DNA of 34,301 nucleotides from the NCBI RefSeq assembly GCF_023684405.1, contig NZ_JAGSOI010000025.1, positions 1 through 34,301 on the forward strand, given 5' to 3'. Positions 7,012 through 15,594 of this stretch are shown one piece after another; position 1 is the first letter of the stretch; each line of letters begins with the position of its first letter. The DNA comes from Methanococcoides seepicolus (GTDB lineage Archaea > Halobacteriota > Methanosarcinia > Methanosarcinales > Methanosarcinaceae). A model generated the notes under the pieces. That model was not told where the DNA came from. It worked only from the letters and a program-made list of their open reading frames with translations, and ran no database searches. Made by a program: the position numbers and the translations under genes.

Positions 7012-9084
7012 ATGGGACTTAAAAATATTCATTTAAAGGGTTTTTACGATTCTGACGCAGACAATTTGTTGCTTGATTTTTATATTCCAGTTCTTGAAGA
7101 ATCCATATTTTATAAAAGGATAGCCGGATATTTTTCATCTAATTCACTTGCAATTTCTGCAAAAGGCATCTCCAAATTCATTGATAATGGAGGGAAAATG
7201 CATCTAATAGCTAACGTAGTGCTCTCAGAAAATGACCAAAACACCATCAAGAAAGCTATCCACGAAAAAGAGATGCAAATATTGGATGAATTTGAAACAA
7301 TGGATGATGCTCTAAAAAGAGGGCACTTAGGGCTTCTAGCATGGATGATCAAAAATGAGATATTAGAAATAAAAATCGCAGCAGTTAAAAATGGATTGGA
7401 ACATAAAAAGAAAGGGATTTTTAAAGACATAGAAGGAAATGAGATTTCATTTACGGGATCCGACAATGAAACTATTGGCGGTTGGCTCCATAACCATGAA
7501 GACTTTCATGTATTTTGTAGTTGGTTGGAAGGGGATAAAGAAAGACACTTAGACCCCGACATAAAAAATTTTGAGGAATTATGGAATGATCAGTTAAATA
7601 GTGTCCAAGTCTTTGAAATTTCAGATGCTTTTAAAAAAGGCCTTATTCAAAATGCACCAGCTAACGAAGAAGATTTTAAAACATTATCAAATGAAGTTAC
7701 AAAGATGCTGGTTGAAAAATCGAAAGTTGGATACTTAAAGCATAATGTTGCTGAAAAACCATCAAAGAATAATTTAGATGATTTTCTTAGAGATTACCAA
7801 ATTGAAGCCATTGGGAAATGGGCTGAAAATGGAAATCAAGGCATATTCAAGATGGCTACTGGCACCGGTAAAACATTTACTGCTTTTGGTGCAATAAATC
7901 ATTACTTGAAAGAAGTTGGCTCTGGGTTAATTATCATAGTAGCCCCGACTCAATTACTAGTCACGCAGTGGTCTAATCAATTAAAAGGACTTGGATATTT
8001 AAATGTTGTAGAAGTAATGAAGAACAGTTCAGTTTGGAAGCAAGATATGAATGGTTCTCTTCTAAAAATAGAACTTGGAAAAGCTAATGAAGCTATAGCA
8101 GTTGCAACATATGATTCATTCTCATCAACAACATTCGTGAATCTCATCAACAAATATAAACTGAATACTTTCTTGATCTGCGATGAAATGCACAATTCCT
8201 GGGCTCCGAAATATAAAAAGGGGCTTCTTCCTTCATATCAATCTCGTCTCGGCTTGAGTGCCACTCCTGAAAGATATATGGATGAAATGGGTACAAAAGA
8301 AATGCAAGAGTATTTTGGAGGAATTGTTTATGAGTTCACTATTGCACAAGCAATACCTGAATTTCTTGTGGAATATGAATATCATGCAGAGACAGTTGAA
8401 CTAACTGATGAAGAGAGAGAAGAATATCATGATCTAACGCACTCCATTGCTAAAAGGATTGCTAGTAACAAAGGAGATATTGATGATATAACACTTAGCA
8501 TAATATTGAAACGTTCAAAGCTTGTAAGCAATTCTAAGTCTAAATGGGAAGCTTTTAACAATATTCTTGACAGCATCTCCTCTGTTAAAAGGACTTTAAT
8601 ATACTGTTCGAATAAACAACTTCCACATATCTTGAAGATACTCCATTCAAGAAAAATAAGTGCTTGTAAGATCACATACAAAGAAAGTCCAAAAGAAAGA
8701 AAAAGGATTATCGAAGATTTTATTTCGGACAAATATGATGCGATCGTTGCTATGAAGATCTTGGATGAAGGTATCGACCTTCCAAAAATTGAACAAGCTA
8801 TAATAATGTCAAGTAGTGGAAATCCCATTGAGTATGTCCAAAGAAGAGGACGAATTTTAAGGAAATGTGATGGAAAAGATTTTGCCAGTATTTATGATAT
8901 ATTAATTTTCCCATGGAAAGATATACCTGAGAATATAAGTAAATCTGAACTATCCATAATAAGAAAGGAAATGAAAAGGGTTGAAGAGTTCGTGAGCACT
9001 TCTACTAATCCACTAGAAGTGATGAATGACATTATAGATTACAAATATTTGCTTTATGACGGTGATCCATATGAAGAAGTTTGA
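7012..9084 (+). CDS. PLD-like nuclease fused to SF2 (DEAD/DEAH-type) helicase
   Basis: This 690-residue protein has two parts. Residues about 1-180 resemble a PLD-family nuclease half: an HxK at His131-Lys133, the GSDN block at 149-152 and a conserved NHE at 161-163. Residues about 255-640 form a superfamily II helicase: the YQ-type motif Q in RDYQIEAI (260-267), Walker A ATGTGKT (282-288), Walker B DEMH (391-394), SATP (416-419), and motif VI QRRGRILR in the C-terminal RecA domain. The likely job is ATP-driven DNA translocation coupled to cutting. It heads a four-gene operon whose downstream genes overlap or nearly touch. Fusions of this kind occur in several phage-defence systems. It is not HsdR, as the nuclease motif and domain order differ. 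Confidence 0.88.
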   Translation: MGLKNIHLKGFYDSDADNLLLDFYIPVLEESIFYKRIAGYFSSNSLAISAKGISKFIDNGGKMHLIANVVLSENDQNTIKKAIHEKEMQILDEFETMDDALKRGHLGLLAWMIKNEILEIKIAAVKNGLEHKKKGIFKDIEGNEISFTGSDNETIGGWLHNHEDFHVFCSWLEGDKERHLDPDIKNFEELWNDQLNSVQVFEISDAFKKGLIQNAPANEEDFKTLSNEVTKMLVEKSKVGYLKHNVAEKPSKNNLDDFLRDYQIEAIGKWAENGNQGIFKMATGTGKTFTAFGAINHYLKEVGSGLIIIVAPTQLLVTQWSNQLKGLGYLNVVEVMKNSSVWKQDMNGSLLKIELGKANEAIAVATYDSFSSTTFVNLINKYKLNTFLICDEMHNSWAPKYKKGLLPSYQSRLGLSATPERYMDEMGTKEMQEYFGGIVYEFTIAQAIPEFLVEYEYHAETVELTDEEREEYHDLTHSIAKRIASNKGDIDDITLSIILKRSKLVSNSKSKWEAFNNILDSISSVKRTLIYCSNKQLPHILKILHSRKISACKITYKESPKERKRIIEDFISDKYDAIVAMKILDEGIDLPKIEQAIIMSSSGNPIEYVQRRGRILRKCDGKDFASIYDILIFPWKDIPENISKSELSIIRKEMKRVEEFVSTSTNPLEVMNDIIDYKYLLYDGDPYEEV

Positions 9085-9262
9085 AATAAACCAACTAATT
9101 CAAAAAAAAGTAAATGATTCTGACGAATCTGACATAATGAAAAATTTCATTCTTGAGATATTAGATCTAGAACGTAGGAATGTAGAATATCCACAGAACA
9201 AGTACGTTAAAGATTTTACAACCATGGCTGGAGATTATAGCAATAAAGAGCAGAGAGGCTAA
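9071..9262 (+). CDS. Small charged hypothetical protein in helicase/DndD-like operon
   Basis: This 63-residue acidic/basic, probably helical protein has no family I recognise. ATG 9071 is preferred over the in-frame ATG at 9056 because GGTGAT at 9061-9066 ends four bases before it; both starts lie inside the end of the helicase gene, so translation is coupled. The stop is two bases before the ATG of the ATPase gene. Its fixed place between the helicase and the ATPase suggests a small subunit or adaptor. No membrane segment, cysteine motif or DNA-binding motif is visible. Confidence 0.7.
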   Translation: MKKFEINQLIQKKVNDSDESDIMKNFILEILDLERRNVEYPQNKYVKDFTTMAGDYSNKEQRG

Positions 9263-9264
9263 CT

Positions 9265-11265
9265 ATGTGGATATCAGAAATCAAAATCACTAACTTTAGA
9301 CCATTCTATGGTGAACAGATTTTTTCATTTAAAGATGATTCACAAGAAAAATTCACAATAATAGAAGCTAAATCTGATACTGGCAAAACAAGTTTACTTT
9401 CTGCAATCTCTTGGTGTCTTTATGGAGACGATAAAAAGAGCGAAACTGACCAGCATAAAGGAAATATTCACCCATTCAATCTTGATCGAAAGGATGAAAT
9501 GGCAGAGGATGAAGACGATTACCTCGAAGTGGAATTGACTTTGAATGCTGATGGTAGTACATTACCTAAATATGTAATCACAAGAAATGTCAGTTGCACT
9601 AAGAACAAAGGTCGTATGGCTAACAGAAGCTATCCTTTCGTAACAGTCGAAGAATGGGAAAACAACGAATCAAGAACTATTGATAATCAAAGCCTTTGCC
9701 AAAAAACGATAAATTCCATATTGCCCGAGAACATCCATATGTTTTTCTTGTTCGAAGGTGAAAAACTGGAAAAACATTTTTCTTTTGAAAATCAAGAAAA
9801 CATCAAGTTTGCTATAGAAAAAATATCACAAATAGAACAAGTAAAATCTGCGCTCAAACATCTAGAAATTACACGCAATAAAGTATACAGTGATAAAAAG
9901 GAAGGTAGAGGTAACAAGCAACTTGAAAGTAATCTCTCTGAAATTGATAATTTAAATGACTTTATTGAGAATTTGACCGAAAAAATTCAGCTATACAACG
10001 AGCAGATCAATGAAGCAGAAAAAGAAGTTGATGTAATCGATGGAAAATTGAAGGAGCAAAACATTGACAAAGTAACTGAATGGTCTAAAGCGAGGAAAAT
10101 TTTAGAACAAAATAATCAAAGTTTAGAAAAAAGAATAAATGACCTTCAAAAAAAATCTAAACTTTGTATGCTCAAAAATGCACCGCTTGCAATGTGTTCA
10201 AATTCCTTGAAATCTCTTATTAATGTCATAGAAGAATCAGAACAAAACAATCAGCTACCTCCAAAAATAAAGAATATTTATGTTAAAGAATTACTTGAGA
10301 AGAAAATTTGTATATGTGGAAGAAGCTTACTTCCTGATGATGAGGAATCAAAAAAAGCGATTTCCGAATTAGAAAAGATACTTGGACAAAATGATCTAAG
10401 TGATCTCTCAGAAAAATTGATTGAAGGAAGATATAATATAAGAGACATTCTCAGAAAATTACCAAACACTTTTGTTGAAAAGCGTGATGAGATTGTTTCT
10501 GATATTGAAAGGATTCAACAGCAGATATCTAGTAATCTTTCCGAAATTAATGATATTAACAAGCAGTGCGAAGGTATTGATGAAAGCGAAGTTCTTGAAC
10601 TTAATAATAAGAGACAAGAATTGAAAGTTAATATTCGTAGCCAAACCGAAAGTATAGGTAGACTTAACGCCACCCTTAATTCAAAGAGAGCAAGATCTAC
10701 ATCCATTAAAAGAGAAAACGAAACGTTGGCGAAAGAACTAGATAACTATGCTAAAATAAAACAAGTTTCTGATTTCATGGATCGCGCTCTAATCATGCTA
10801 AATGATATCAATAATGAAATTCTTACCGAAGTACGTAGTACTGTGGAGCAAAGGACCTTTGAATCATTCCTCAATCTACATTGGGACAAGGCAAATTATG
10901 CTGGCTTCAAGATAGGATCTAGGTACAATATGAGTTTGGTAGATTATCAAAATGTTAACAGGATAACAAATCTTGCTAGTGGGACTAAACAGGTACTTTT
11001 ACTCTCATTTATAGCTTCATTGGCAGAAGTTTCTGGTTTCAAGTTCCCAATTTGCATCGATACTCCTTTAGCAAACACCGATAATGAGCAAAGGATAAAC
11101 ATTGCCAAGAATTTACCTAATTATTTGAAAGGAAACCAAGTAATACTTCTCGTAAAGGATCAAGAGTACACACCTGATTTTCGAACTACGATTTCAGAAA
11201 GAGTTAGCCAAGAACTGCGTATGGTGAAACGAGAAGGCAAAACTGAGGTGACAACATGGGATTAA
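9265..11265 (+). CDS. DndD-like SMC/Rad50-type ATPase
   Basis: This 666-residue protein is a head-and-coil ATPase. The N-terminal FRPFYGEQIFSF strand precedes a P-loop at 35-42, A-K-S-D-T-G-K-T, whose first Gly is replaced by Ala. MFFLFEGEKLEKHF near 170 is typical of DndD and related ATPases. Coiled-coil segments follow (about 205-305 and 400-510), separated by a hook region with KICICGRSL near residue 349, also a DndD-family mark. The C-terminal half has an altered signature (LASGTKQ) and Walker B PICIDTPLANTD, with Thr where classic ABC ATPases have Glu, as in DndD. No dndA, dndB, dndC or dndE genes lie nearby, so phosphorothioation is not expected. It probably works with the PLD-helicase in foreign DNA sensing or degradation. 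Confidence 0.85.
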   Translation: MWISEIKITNFRPFYGEQIFSFKDDSQEKFTIIEAKSDTGKTSLLSAISWCLYGDDKKSETDQHKGNIHPFNLDRKDEMAEDEDDYLEVELTLNADGSTLPKYVITRNVSCTKNKGRMANRSYPFVTVEEWENNESRTIDNQSLCQKTINSILPENIHMFFLFEGEKLEKHFSFENQENIKFAIEKISQIEQVKSALKHLEITRNKVYSDKKEGRGNKQLESNLSEIDNLNDFIENLTEKIQLYNEQINEAEKEVDVIDGKLKEQNIDKVTEWSKARKILEQNNQSLEKRINDLQKKSKLCMLKNAPLAMCSNSLKSLINVIEESEQNNQLPPKIKNIYVKELLEKKICICGRSLLPDDEESKKAISELEKILGQNDLSDLSEKLIEGRYNIRDILRKLPNTFVEKRDEIVSDIERIQQQISSNLSEINDINKQCEGIDESEVLELNNKRQELKVNIRSQTESIGRLNATLNSKRARSTSIKRENETLAKELDNYAKIKQVSDFMDRALIMLNDINNEILTEVRSTVEQRTFESFLNLHWDKANYAGFKIGSRYNMSLVDYQNVNRITNLASGTKQVLLLSFIASLAEVSGFKFPICIDTPLANTDNEQRINIAKNLPNYLKGNQVILLVKDQEYTPDFRTTISERVSQELRMVKREGKTEVTTWD

Positions 11266-11687
11266 AAGAAAGTTTTGGAAGAAATATTAATATTAACCAT
11301 GAGATTCGTGAAAGGTATAATCATATCCAATCAGGATTCCTTTTCAAAGGTGAAGATAACAAAGGTGTAGATTACAAATATCTGTTCATGATGTGCCTTG
11401 GTTTGGCTTATACCCAAAAATGTTCCCCGAAAACGGTTAAAAATCCTGTAGGACTTTTAAATATAAGCAGTTTTTCTGAAGATGATCTATGGACAATAGC
11501 TTCAATAGCAGTTGAAACCACTGGAGACATACGAATAATAGGGAAAGCTGCAGAGATGAGAAAAATTGCTACAGAGTATGCTCATGCAGGTCTCGATGTT
11601 CTTGAAGATCTTATCGCAGAATATGGCTCTGGGGAAAATTTGGAACTGGTGTTAGAAAAGATTGGTAAAGATTCACTTAGTATGTGA
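11256..11687 (+). CDS. 143-aa hypothetical protein closing the helicase/DndD-like operon
   Basis: The start ATG overlaps the end of the ATPase gene by 10 bases and has a good ribosome binding site, GAGGTGA, so it is translated with it. The protein is mostly helical, with a hydrophobic helix YLFMMCLGLAYTQK near residue 43-56 and a conserved-looking MRKIATEYAHAGLDVLEDLI near the C-terminus. I do not recognise the family. By size and place it is in the position of DndE beside DndD, but I see no sequence likeness to DndE. It may be a DNA-binding or regulatory subunit of the same system. Confidence 0.85.
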   Translation: MGLKESFGRNININHEIRERYNHIQSGFLFKGEDNKGVDYKYLFMMCLGLAYTQKCSPKTVKNPVGLLNISSFSEDDLWTIASIAVETTGDIRIIGKAAEMRKIATEYAHAGLDVLEDLIAEYGSGENLELVLEKIGKDSLSM

Positions 11688-11870
11688 TAAAAAATCTTTA
11701 AAGATTGTTTTGGAGAAAACATACTAATGCTTAACTCAACAAAAGTATGATCACTTGTGGAAATCTAAATCGTTAATTCATAAGCAACAATTCAAAGTTA
11801 GAGTAAAGATGAAATCTAAAAAACTTATTAGGTTGCCTTAGAAGCATTGGAAAATGACAAATTGATTGAA

Positions 11871-12305
11871 ATGAGCTATATAAGAGATGGACGTGCCCCC
11901 ATTCCAAAATTGGAAAGCACTTCTAAGGTTATGAGTGCTAACAAAGGAAAAGATACAAAACCCGAGCTATTGTTACGCAAAGCATTGAGGGAAATGGGAC
12001 TTTCTGGATATCGCTTACATTGGAAAAGAGCAGTTGGACATCCAGATATAGCCTATCCTGGTAGAAAGATAGCCATATTCGTCAACGGTTGCTACTGGCA
12101 CAGATGTCCTTACTGCGACCTCCCCCTCCCAAAGTCCAACATAGAGTTCTGGGCAAACAAGTTCAAGAAGAATATTGAAAGGGATGCAGAGAAAAAACGT
12201 AAACTTGAAGACGATGGGTGGACTGTTCTGGTGTTCTGGGAATGTCAGATAAAAGAAAATGTGCAGAATTGTGCTAAAAAAGTAAAAGAACTGTGGGATA
12301 AATAA
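11871..12305 (+). CDS. vsr: Very short patch repair endonuclease (Vsr)
   Basis: This 144-residue protein has the full Vsr signature: TKPELLLRKALRE, then GHPDIAYPGRKIAIFVNGCYW in two blocks, HRCPYC (zinc site), PLPKSNIEFWANKF, N-x-RD, and GWTVLVFWECQI. Asp in the PDI block and the His/Cys residues are the known catalytic and zinc ligands. Vsr nicks at T:G mismatches that arise when 5-methylcytosine deaminates, starting repair back to C:G. ATG 11871 is chosen; a TTG at 11847 in the same frame is possible, and neither has a clear ribosome binding site. It faces the C5 methyltransferase gene tail to tail, 37 bases apart, as expected for a partner of that enzyme. Confidence 0.95.
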   Translation: MSYIRDGRAPIPKLESTSKVMSANKGKDTKPELLLRKALREMGLSGYRLHWKRAVGHPDIAYPGRKIAIFVNGCYWHRCPYCDLPLPKSNIEFWANKFKKNIERDAEKKRKLEDDGWTVLVFWECQIKENVQNCAKKVKELWDK

Positions 12306-12342
12306 ACGTAGTTCCCACAATCAATAATTCAAAAATTCGCCT

Positions 12343-13974
12343 TTACTTCAACTGCTTCACAAAATAATCACATGCATACAAGCCTGCTACTATCCTAAGC
12401 GGTACTTGTTCCCGATTGATCGCTATGATTACCTCGGAATTATCCACCATGGCAGCTTCATCAGGGAAATGTACATCGACGATATCTCGCATCTTCTGCA
12501 AAGCCATCTCTGGAGTAATATCCTCAGTTTGACAGCTGGAAACATAGGCCCTTTGCAAGTCCATGGAAGTCGTATCGATTTCATCGAAAGTTCTTTTCAC
12601 ATCATTGATAAGATCATCGAATTTTGGGATCTCATTTATCAATCCGGTAAGATTACATTCTTCAGGGCTGCACATCGTGGCATTCTTCCCACTACCCTGA
12701 TGCAATACACAAGACCATTTTATGTTCCCACTCTTGAAATCAGAGGTCTTGTTCGTAAGTTCAACACGGAACCCCTTTATCTTAATGTAAGGGATATGTA
12801 TCGCAAATTTAGCATCTAACCTCTTATCTTTCTGGTCCTTTAGTTCTATTTTAGTACCCGTAAGATCGAACGAAGATTTAGTCGCTGGTAAAGGTATGAA
12901 CTCCATAGGAGGTTCAATGTGCTCTTTTTCAAGTATGGCTTTAGCCAGAGCAGATGAAAGTTTAGCACATACCGCATTGCCCACTAAACGATATTTAGAA
13001 GATTCATTGCCTGCTTCGAACTGATATGTGATCGGGAATGACATCATTGAAGCTATTTCCCTTATCGTGGGCAGTCTATATCCAATGTGCTTCCCGTTCT
13101 TGTCTATGGCTTCGAATATCATTGATTCACGTGTAGATGCCGACCTAGTGGCCATAACCGTCCTACTTGGCCTATCAAGGTTCTCAGGGAATGACATCTT
13201 GCCCATAAAACCATGGTCCTCTTTCATCCTTTTCGCTTTCTTCCATTCGAAATTTGCTACACGAGTATCATAAAAATGATCGGTCAGTGAATTGGAAGCT
13301 ATAGAAAAACCATAGTTTGTATCAGTGATCGTACCCCCAGTATCACCTTCAAGGGGGTTCCCCAAAGAGTGCATGACCTCTTTCATTGTCAGCCACTCGT
13401 CCTTATCTTTGCAAGTAGGAACTGGTGCAGGAAATTCGCCACACATGAACCTTTTTCTTGTCTGAGGTGCACCATAATCTGCTGCATTAAAGACGTTGCT
13501 GACCTCCATTTTCAGGTCAGGTCCTTCACCGGGAAGGCCTAGTTCTTTCCAAGTATATTTATCTTTAATGTACTTGCCTGCATTGGGAACATTTTCCAAT
13601 ATCCAATATTTTAATACGCCGCCCTTTTTGTACTTCTTCCAAGCGACTATACGAAGATACGATTCGATCAGCTTTATTCCCAATGTCTTGTCTGCCTTTC
13701 CAGCATTATTGGAACCAGAAAAAGAAACACACGGAGGACTTCCTATAATTACATCAACGTCTGGGATGTGCTCATCTATCTTTTCAGGAGTGTCCAGTTC
13801 TAAAATATCCATCTTCACAGTATTACAGTCAGGATGGTTCAAATGATGAGTATCGATCGCGGGTTGCCAGTGGTCAAGAGCAAACACAATATCCAAATCG
13901 TTCTGACGGAAACCTTCTGAGAATCCACCGCCTCCACAGAAGAAATCAGCGACCTTTAATCTCGTTTTTGTCAT
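12343..13974 (-). CDS. DNA (cytosine-5-)-methyltransferase with long C-terminal extension
   Basis: This 543-residue enzyme has C5 methyltransferase motifs in order: I VADFFCGGGGFSEGF, IV GSPPCVSFSG with the catalytic Cys, VI WILENVPN, VIII QTRKRFMCGEF, IX RPSRTVMATRSAS and X YRLVGNAVCAKLSSALA. It methylates cytosine in DNA, probably protecting the sites cut by the adjacent Sau3AI-type enzyme. Motif X ends near residue 340; about 200 further residues form an extension with no motif I recognise. ATG 13974 is preferred over an upstream ATG at 14025: it leaves motif I eight residues from the start as is usual, and a TATA box centred 29 bases upstream predicts a leaderless transcript. Confidence 0.93.
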   Translation of the reverse strand: MTKTRLKVADFFCGGGGFSEGFRQNDLDIVFALDHWQPAIDTHHLNHPDCNTVKMDILELDTPEKIDEHIPDVDVIIGSPPCVSFSGSNNAGKADKTLGIKLIESYLRIVAWKKYKKGGVLKYWILENVPNAGKYIKDKYTWKELGLPGEGPDLKMEVSNVFNAADYGAPQTRKRFMCGEFPAPVPTCKDKDEWLTMKEVMHSLGNPLEGDTGGTITDTNYGFSIASNSLTDHFYDTRVANFEWKKAKRMKEDHGFMGKMSFPENLDRPSRTVMATRSASTRESMIFEAIDKNGKHIGYRLPTIREIASMMSFPITYQFEAGNESSKYRLVGNAVCAKLSSALAKAILEKEHIEPPMEFIPLPATKSSFDLTGTKIELKDQKDKRLDAKFAIHIPYIKIKGFRVELTNKTSDFKSGNIKWSCVLHQGSGKNATMCSPEECNLTGLINEIPKFDDLINDVKRTFDEIDTTSMDLQRAYVSSCQTEDITPEMALQKMRDIVDVHFPDEAAMVDNSEVIIAINREQVPLRIVAGLYACDYFVKQLK

Positions 13975-13996
13975 AGCAAGTAGAAAGACGATTATT

Positions 13997-14010
13997 CTTA
14001 ATATATCTTT
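13997..14010 (-). promoter_or_regulatory. TATA box of the methyltransferase gene
   Basis: Read on the minus strand, AAAGATATATTAAG is centred about 29 bases before ATG 13974. Archaeal transcription starts about 25-27 bases after the TATA centre, so the mRNA would begin at or next to the ATG. This supports both a leaderless start and the choice of ATG 13974. Confidence 0.55.
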
Positions 14011-14084
14011 TGATCGAAAGAACAAAAACCCTACAAAAATAATTTAGTTCCAACATGCTTAGTAATTATAGATAGAAACTAATT

Positions 14085-15479
14085 TTAATTGTAATTCGCA
14101 ACTTGCTCTTTTAGATATTTTGCATTTAGCCAAAATGATTTTTTAATTAACTGTTGCCCATCTGGAGTTTCACAAGTATCCTCTTTATTCCTAGCATGTG
14201 GCCTTACATGACACACTTCACTATCAGAGATCCTAGGAAGATCAGCAGCACTACCTGAAATAATCCTACTAACGGTTTCTTTCCAAACTCTTTCTACCTC
14301 TTTCAGATCATCATAAGGAATCGTCCAGAACATACCCTTTTTAAACCGTAGTATGCCAAATTCATCTTCTTGATAAACAACAAAGAAGAACTTTTTGTCA
14401 ATAGTATTCAATAAAGTTGAATTATCCCATTTTTCTTCCACAATCTCTTTGTATTTGAAATATGGAAATGACATCGACTCTTTAGGAGTTGCATTCTGAT
14501 TTAGTCTAATTATTTTGACATCAACGTTCCCTTTTTCAAATTCCTCGATCTTGCTCTTTTTCAGACCTAGCATCCTTGCAGCCAAACTTGCATAATAGCC
14601 TTTGGCATCATTGTTCAGATCATCACCGACCAATTCATGGATCTCATCAACTGTTTGCCCAGAATATATTGATAATCTATCCAAAACTATCTCTTCAAAG
14701 GACCTAGCACCTTTTAATTCGCTTACGTCCTTAATGAAAGGCTCTACATCCAAAGTATTCAGAATTCCCTTAGGAGGTATTTCATCTGCGATCGTTGAAG
14801 ATATTATGTAGTTAACATATTTCTGTTTGAGACAAAATGCACGCTGCTTAGCCCTAATTGTAGAATGAGGCTGATCCCTCAAACTGCTTGCACTGGTCAT
14901 TCCTTTGGTACAGGCACCCAAGTAAAGTGAATCGCCTTCTGAAAGTTCATGAGCTCGACCATCTCTTATCTTTGCAACTATTCGTTCCCAATCCCGTCTT
15001 ATGATCTCAAGGTCAACATTATAATATTTCCACAATGTCACAAATTTAATAAGATAATCAAGACGATCTTTATCAGACTCAAAAAGATAGAATATCAAAA
15101 GAAGAAGCGAATTCTTATGTAAAAATGAACTGTTTATCCAGTCCTCCTTAACAACTTCCATATAGTTAATGATATTAAGGACAATTCTTTCTTTTGAAAC
15201 CAGATGTCCATTTTTAAGTTTTTTGAGAGGAGTTACTTTAAGTTCAACACCTGCTTCTTTGAAATCAGGGTCTTTATCGGAATTTAATTCATAAAGAAAG
15301 TAGTTTTTTTCTAAGTACTGACCCAAATGGCCTTTATTGCCACCATATCCAGTGGACCCTTCACTTATGACCCATGAACATGCATCCCTAAATTTACTAC
15401 CCTCTAACTTTTTAGCATAAACATAGATATCTTCAGGATCTTGGGAATCATAGGGAAGTTCGTCAACTAGAAAGCTCAT
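14085..15479 (-). CDS. Sau3AI/MutH-type type II restriction endonuclease
   Basis: This 464-residue protein is close to Sau3AI (489 residues) in size. The N-terminal domain has the MutH-like catalytic pattern D-x6-E-x-K as Asp72, Glu79, Lys81 in DPDFKEAGVELKV, the same spacing as MutH Asp70-Glu77-Lys79. SYGGNKG-like GSTGYGGNKGHLGQYLEK precedes it, as in Sau3AI. The C-terminal half (about 230-460) should be the second, non-catalytic DNA-binding domain. Sau3AI and relatives cut before G in GATC when its C is unmethylated. With the adjacent C5 methyltransferase and Vsr this makes a complete restriction-modification-repair unit. A TATA-like ATTTATATAA about 30 bases upstream suggests its own promoter with little or no leader. 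Confidence 0.9.
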   Translation of the reverse strand: MSFLVDELPYDSQDPEDIYVYAKKLEGSKFRDACSWVISEGSTGYGGNKGHLGQYLEKNYFLYELNSDKDPDFKEAGVELKVTPLKKLKNGHLVSKERIVLNIINYMEVVKEDWINSSFLHKNSLLLLIFYLFESDKDRLDYLIKFVTLWKYYNVDLEIIRRDWERIVAKIRDGRAHELSEGDSLYLGACTKGMTSASSLRDQPHSTIRAKQRAFCLKQKYVNYIISSTIADEIPPKGILNTLDVEPFIKDVSELKGARSFEEIVLDRLSIYSGQTVDEIHELVGDDLNNDAKGYYASLAARMLGLKKSKIEEFEKGNVDVKIIRLNQNATPKESMSFPYFKYKEIVEEKWDNSTLLNTIDKKFFFVVYQEDEFGILRFKKGMFWTIPYDDLKEVERVWKETVSRIISGSAADLPRISDSEVCHVRPHARNKEDTCETPDGQQLIKKSFWLNAKYLKEQVANYN

Positions 15480-15594
15480 GCATAAAATAATGAGAAATGT
15501 TATATAAATAAATATGGAGGAAGTTAGGAGCTAGAATAATGAATGAAAAAGAAGAAATTAAATATTGAAAGCAAGTTAATCTTAAATAATGTAA

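Noticed and set aside
7012-9084. Helicase as HsdR of a type I system or DISARM DrmA
   Set aside because: The N-terminal half shows a PLD-like HxK/GSDN pattern, not the HsdR PD-(D/E)xK order, and there is no adjacent hsdM/hsdS or DISARM partner set.
7012-11687. Reading the operon as a Dnd phosphorothioation system
   Set aside because: Only a DndD-type ATPase is present. There is no DndA cysteine desulfurase, DndC ATP-pyrophosphatase, DndB or recognisable DndE in the window, so sulfur modification cannot be supported.
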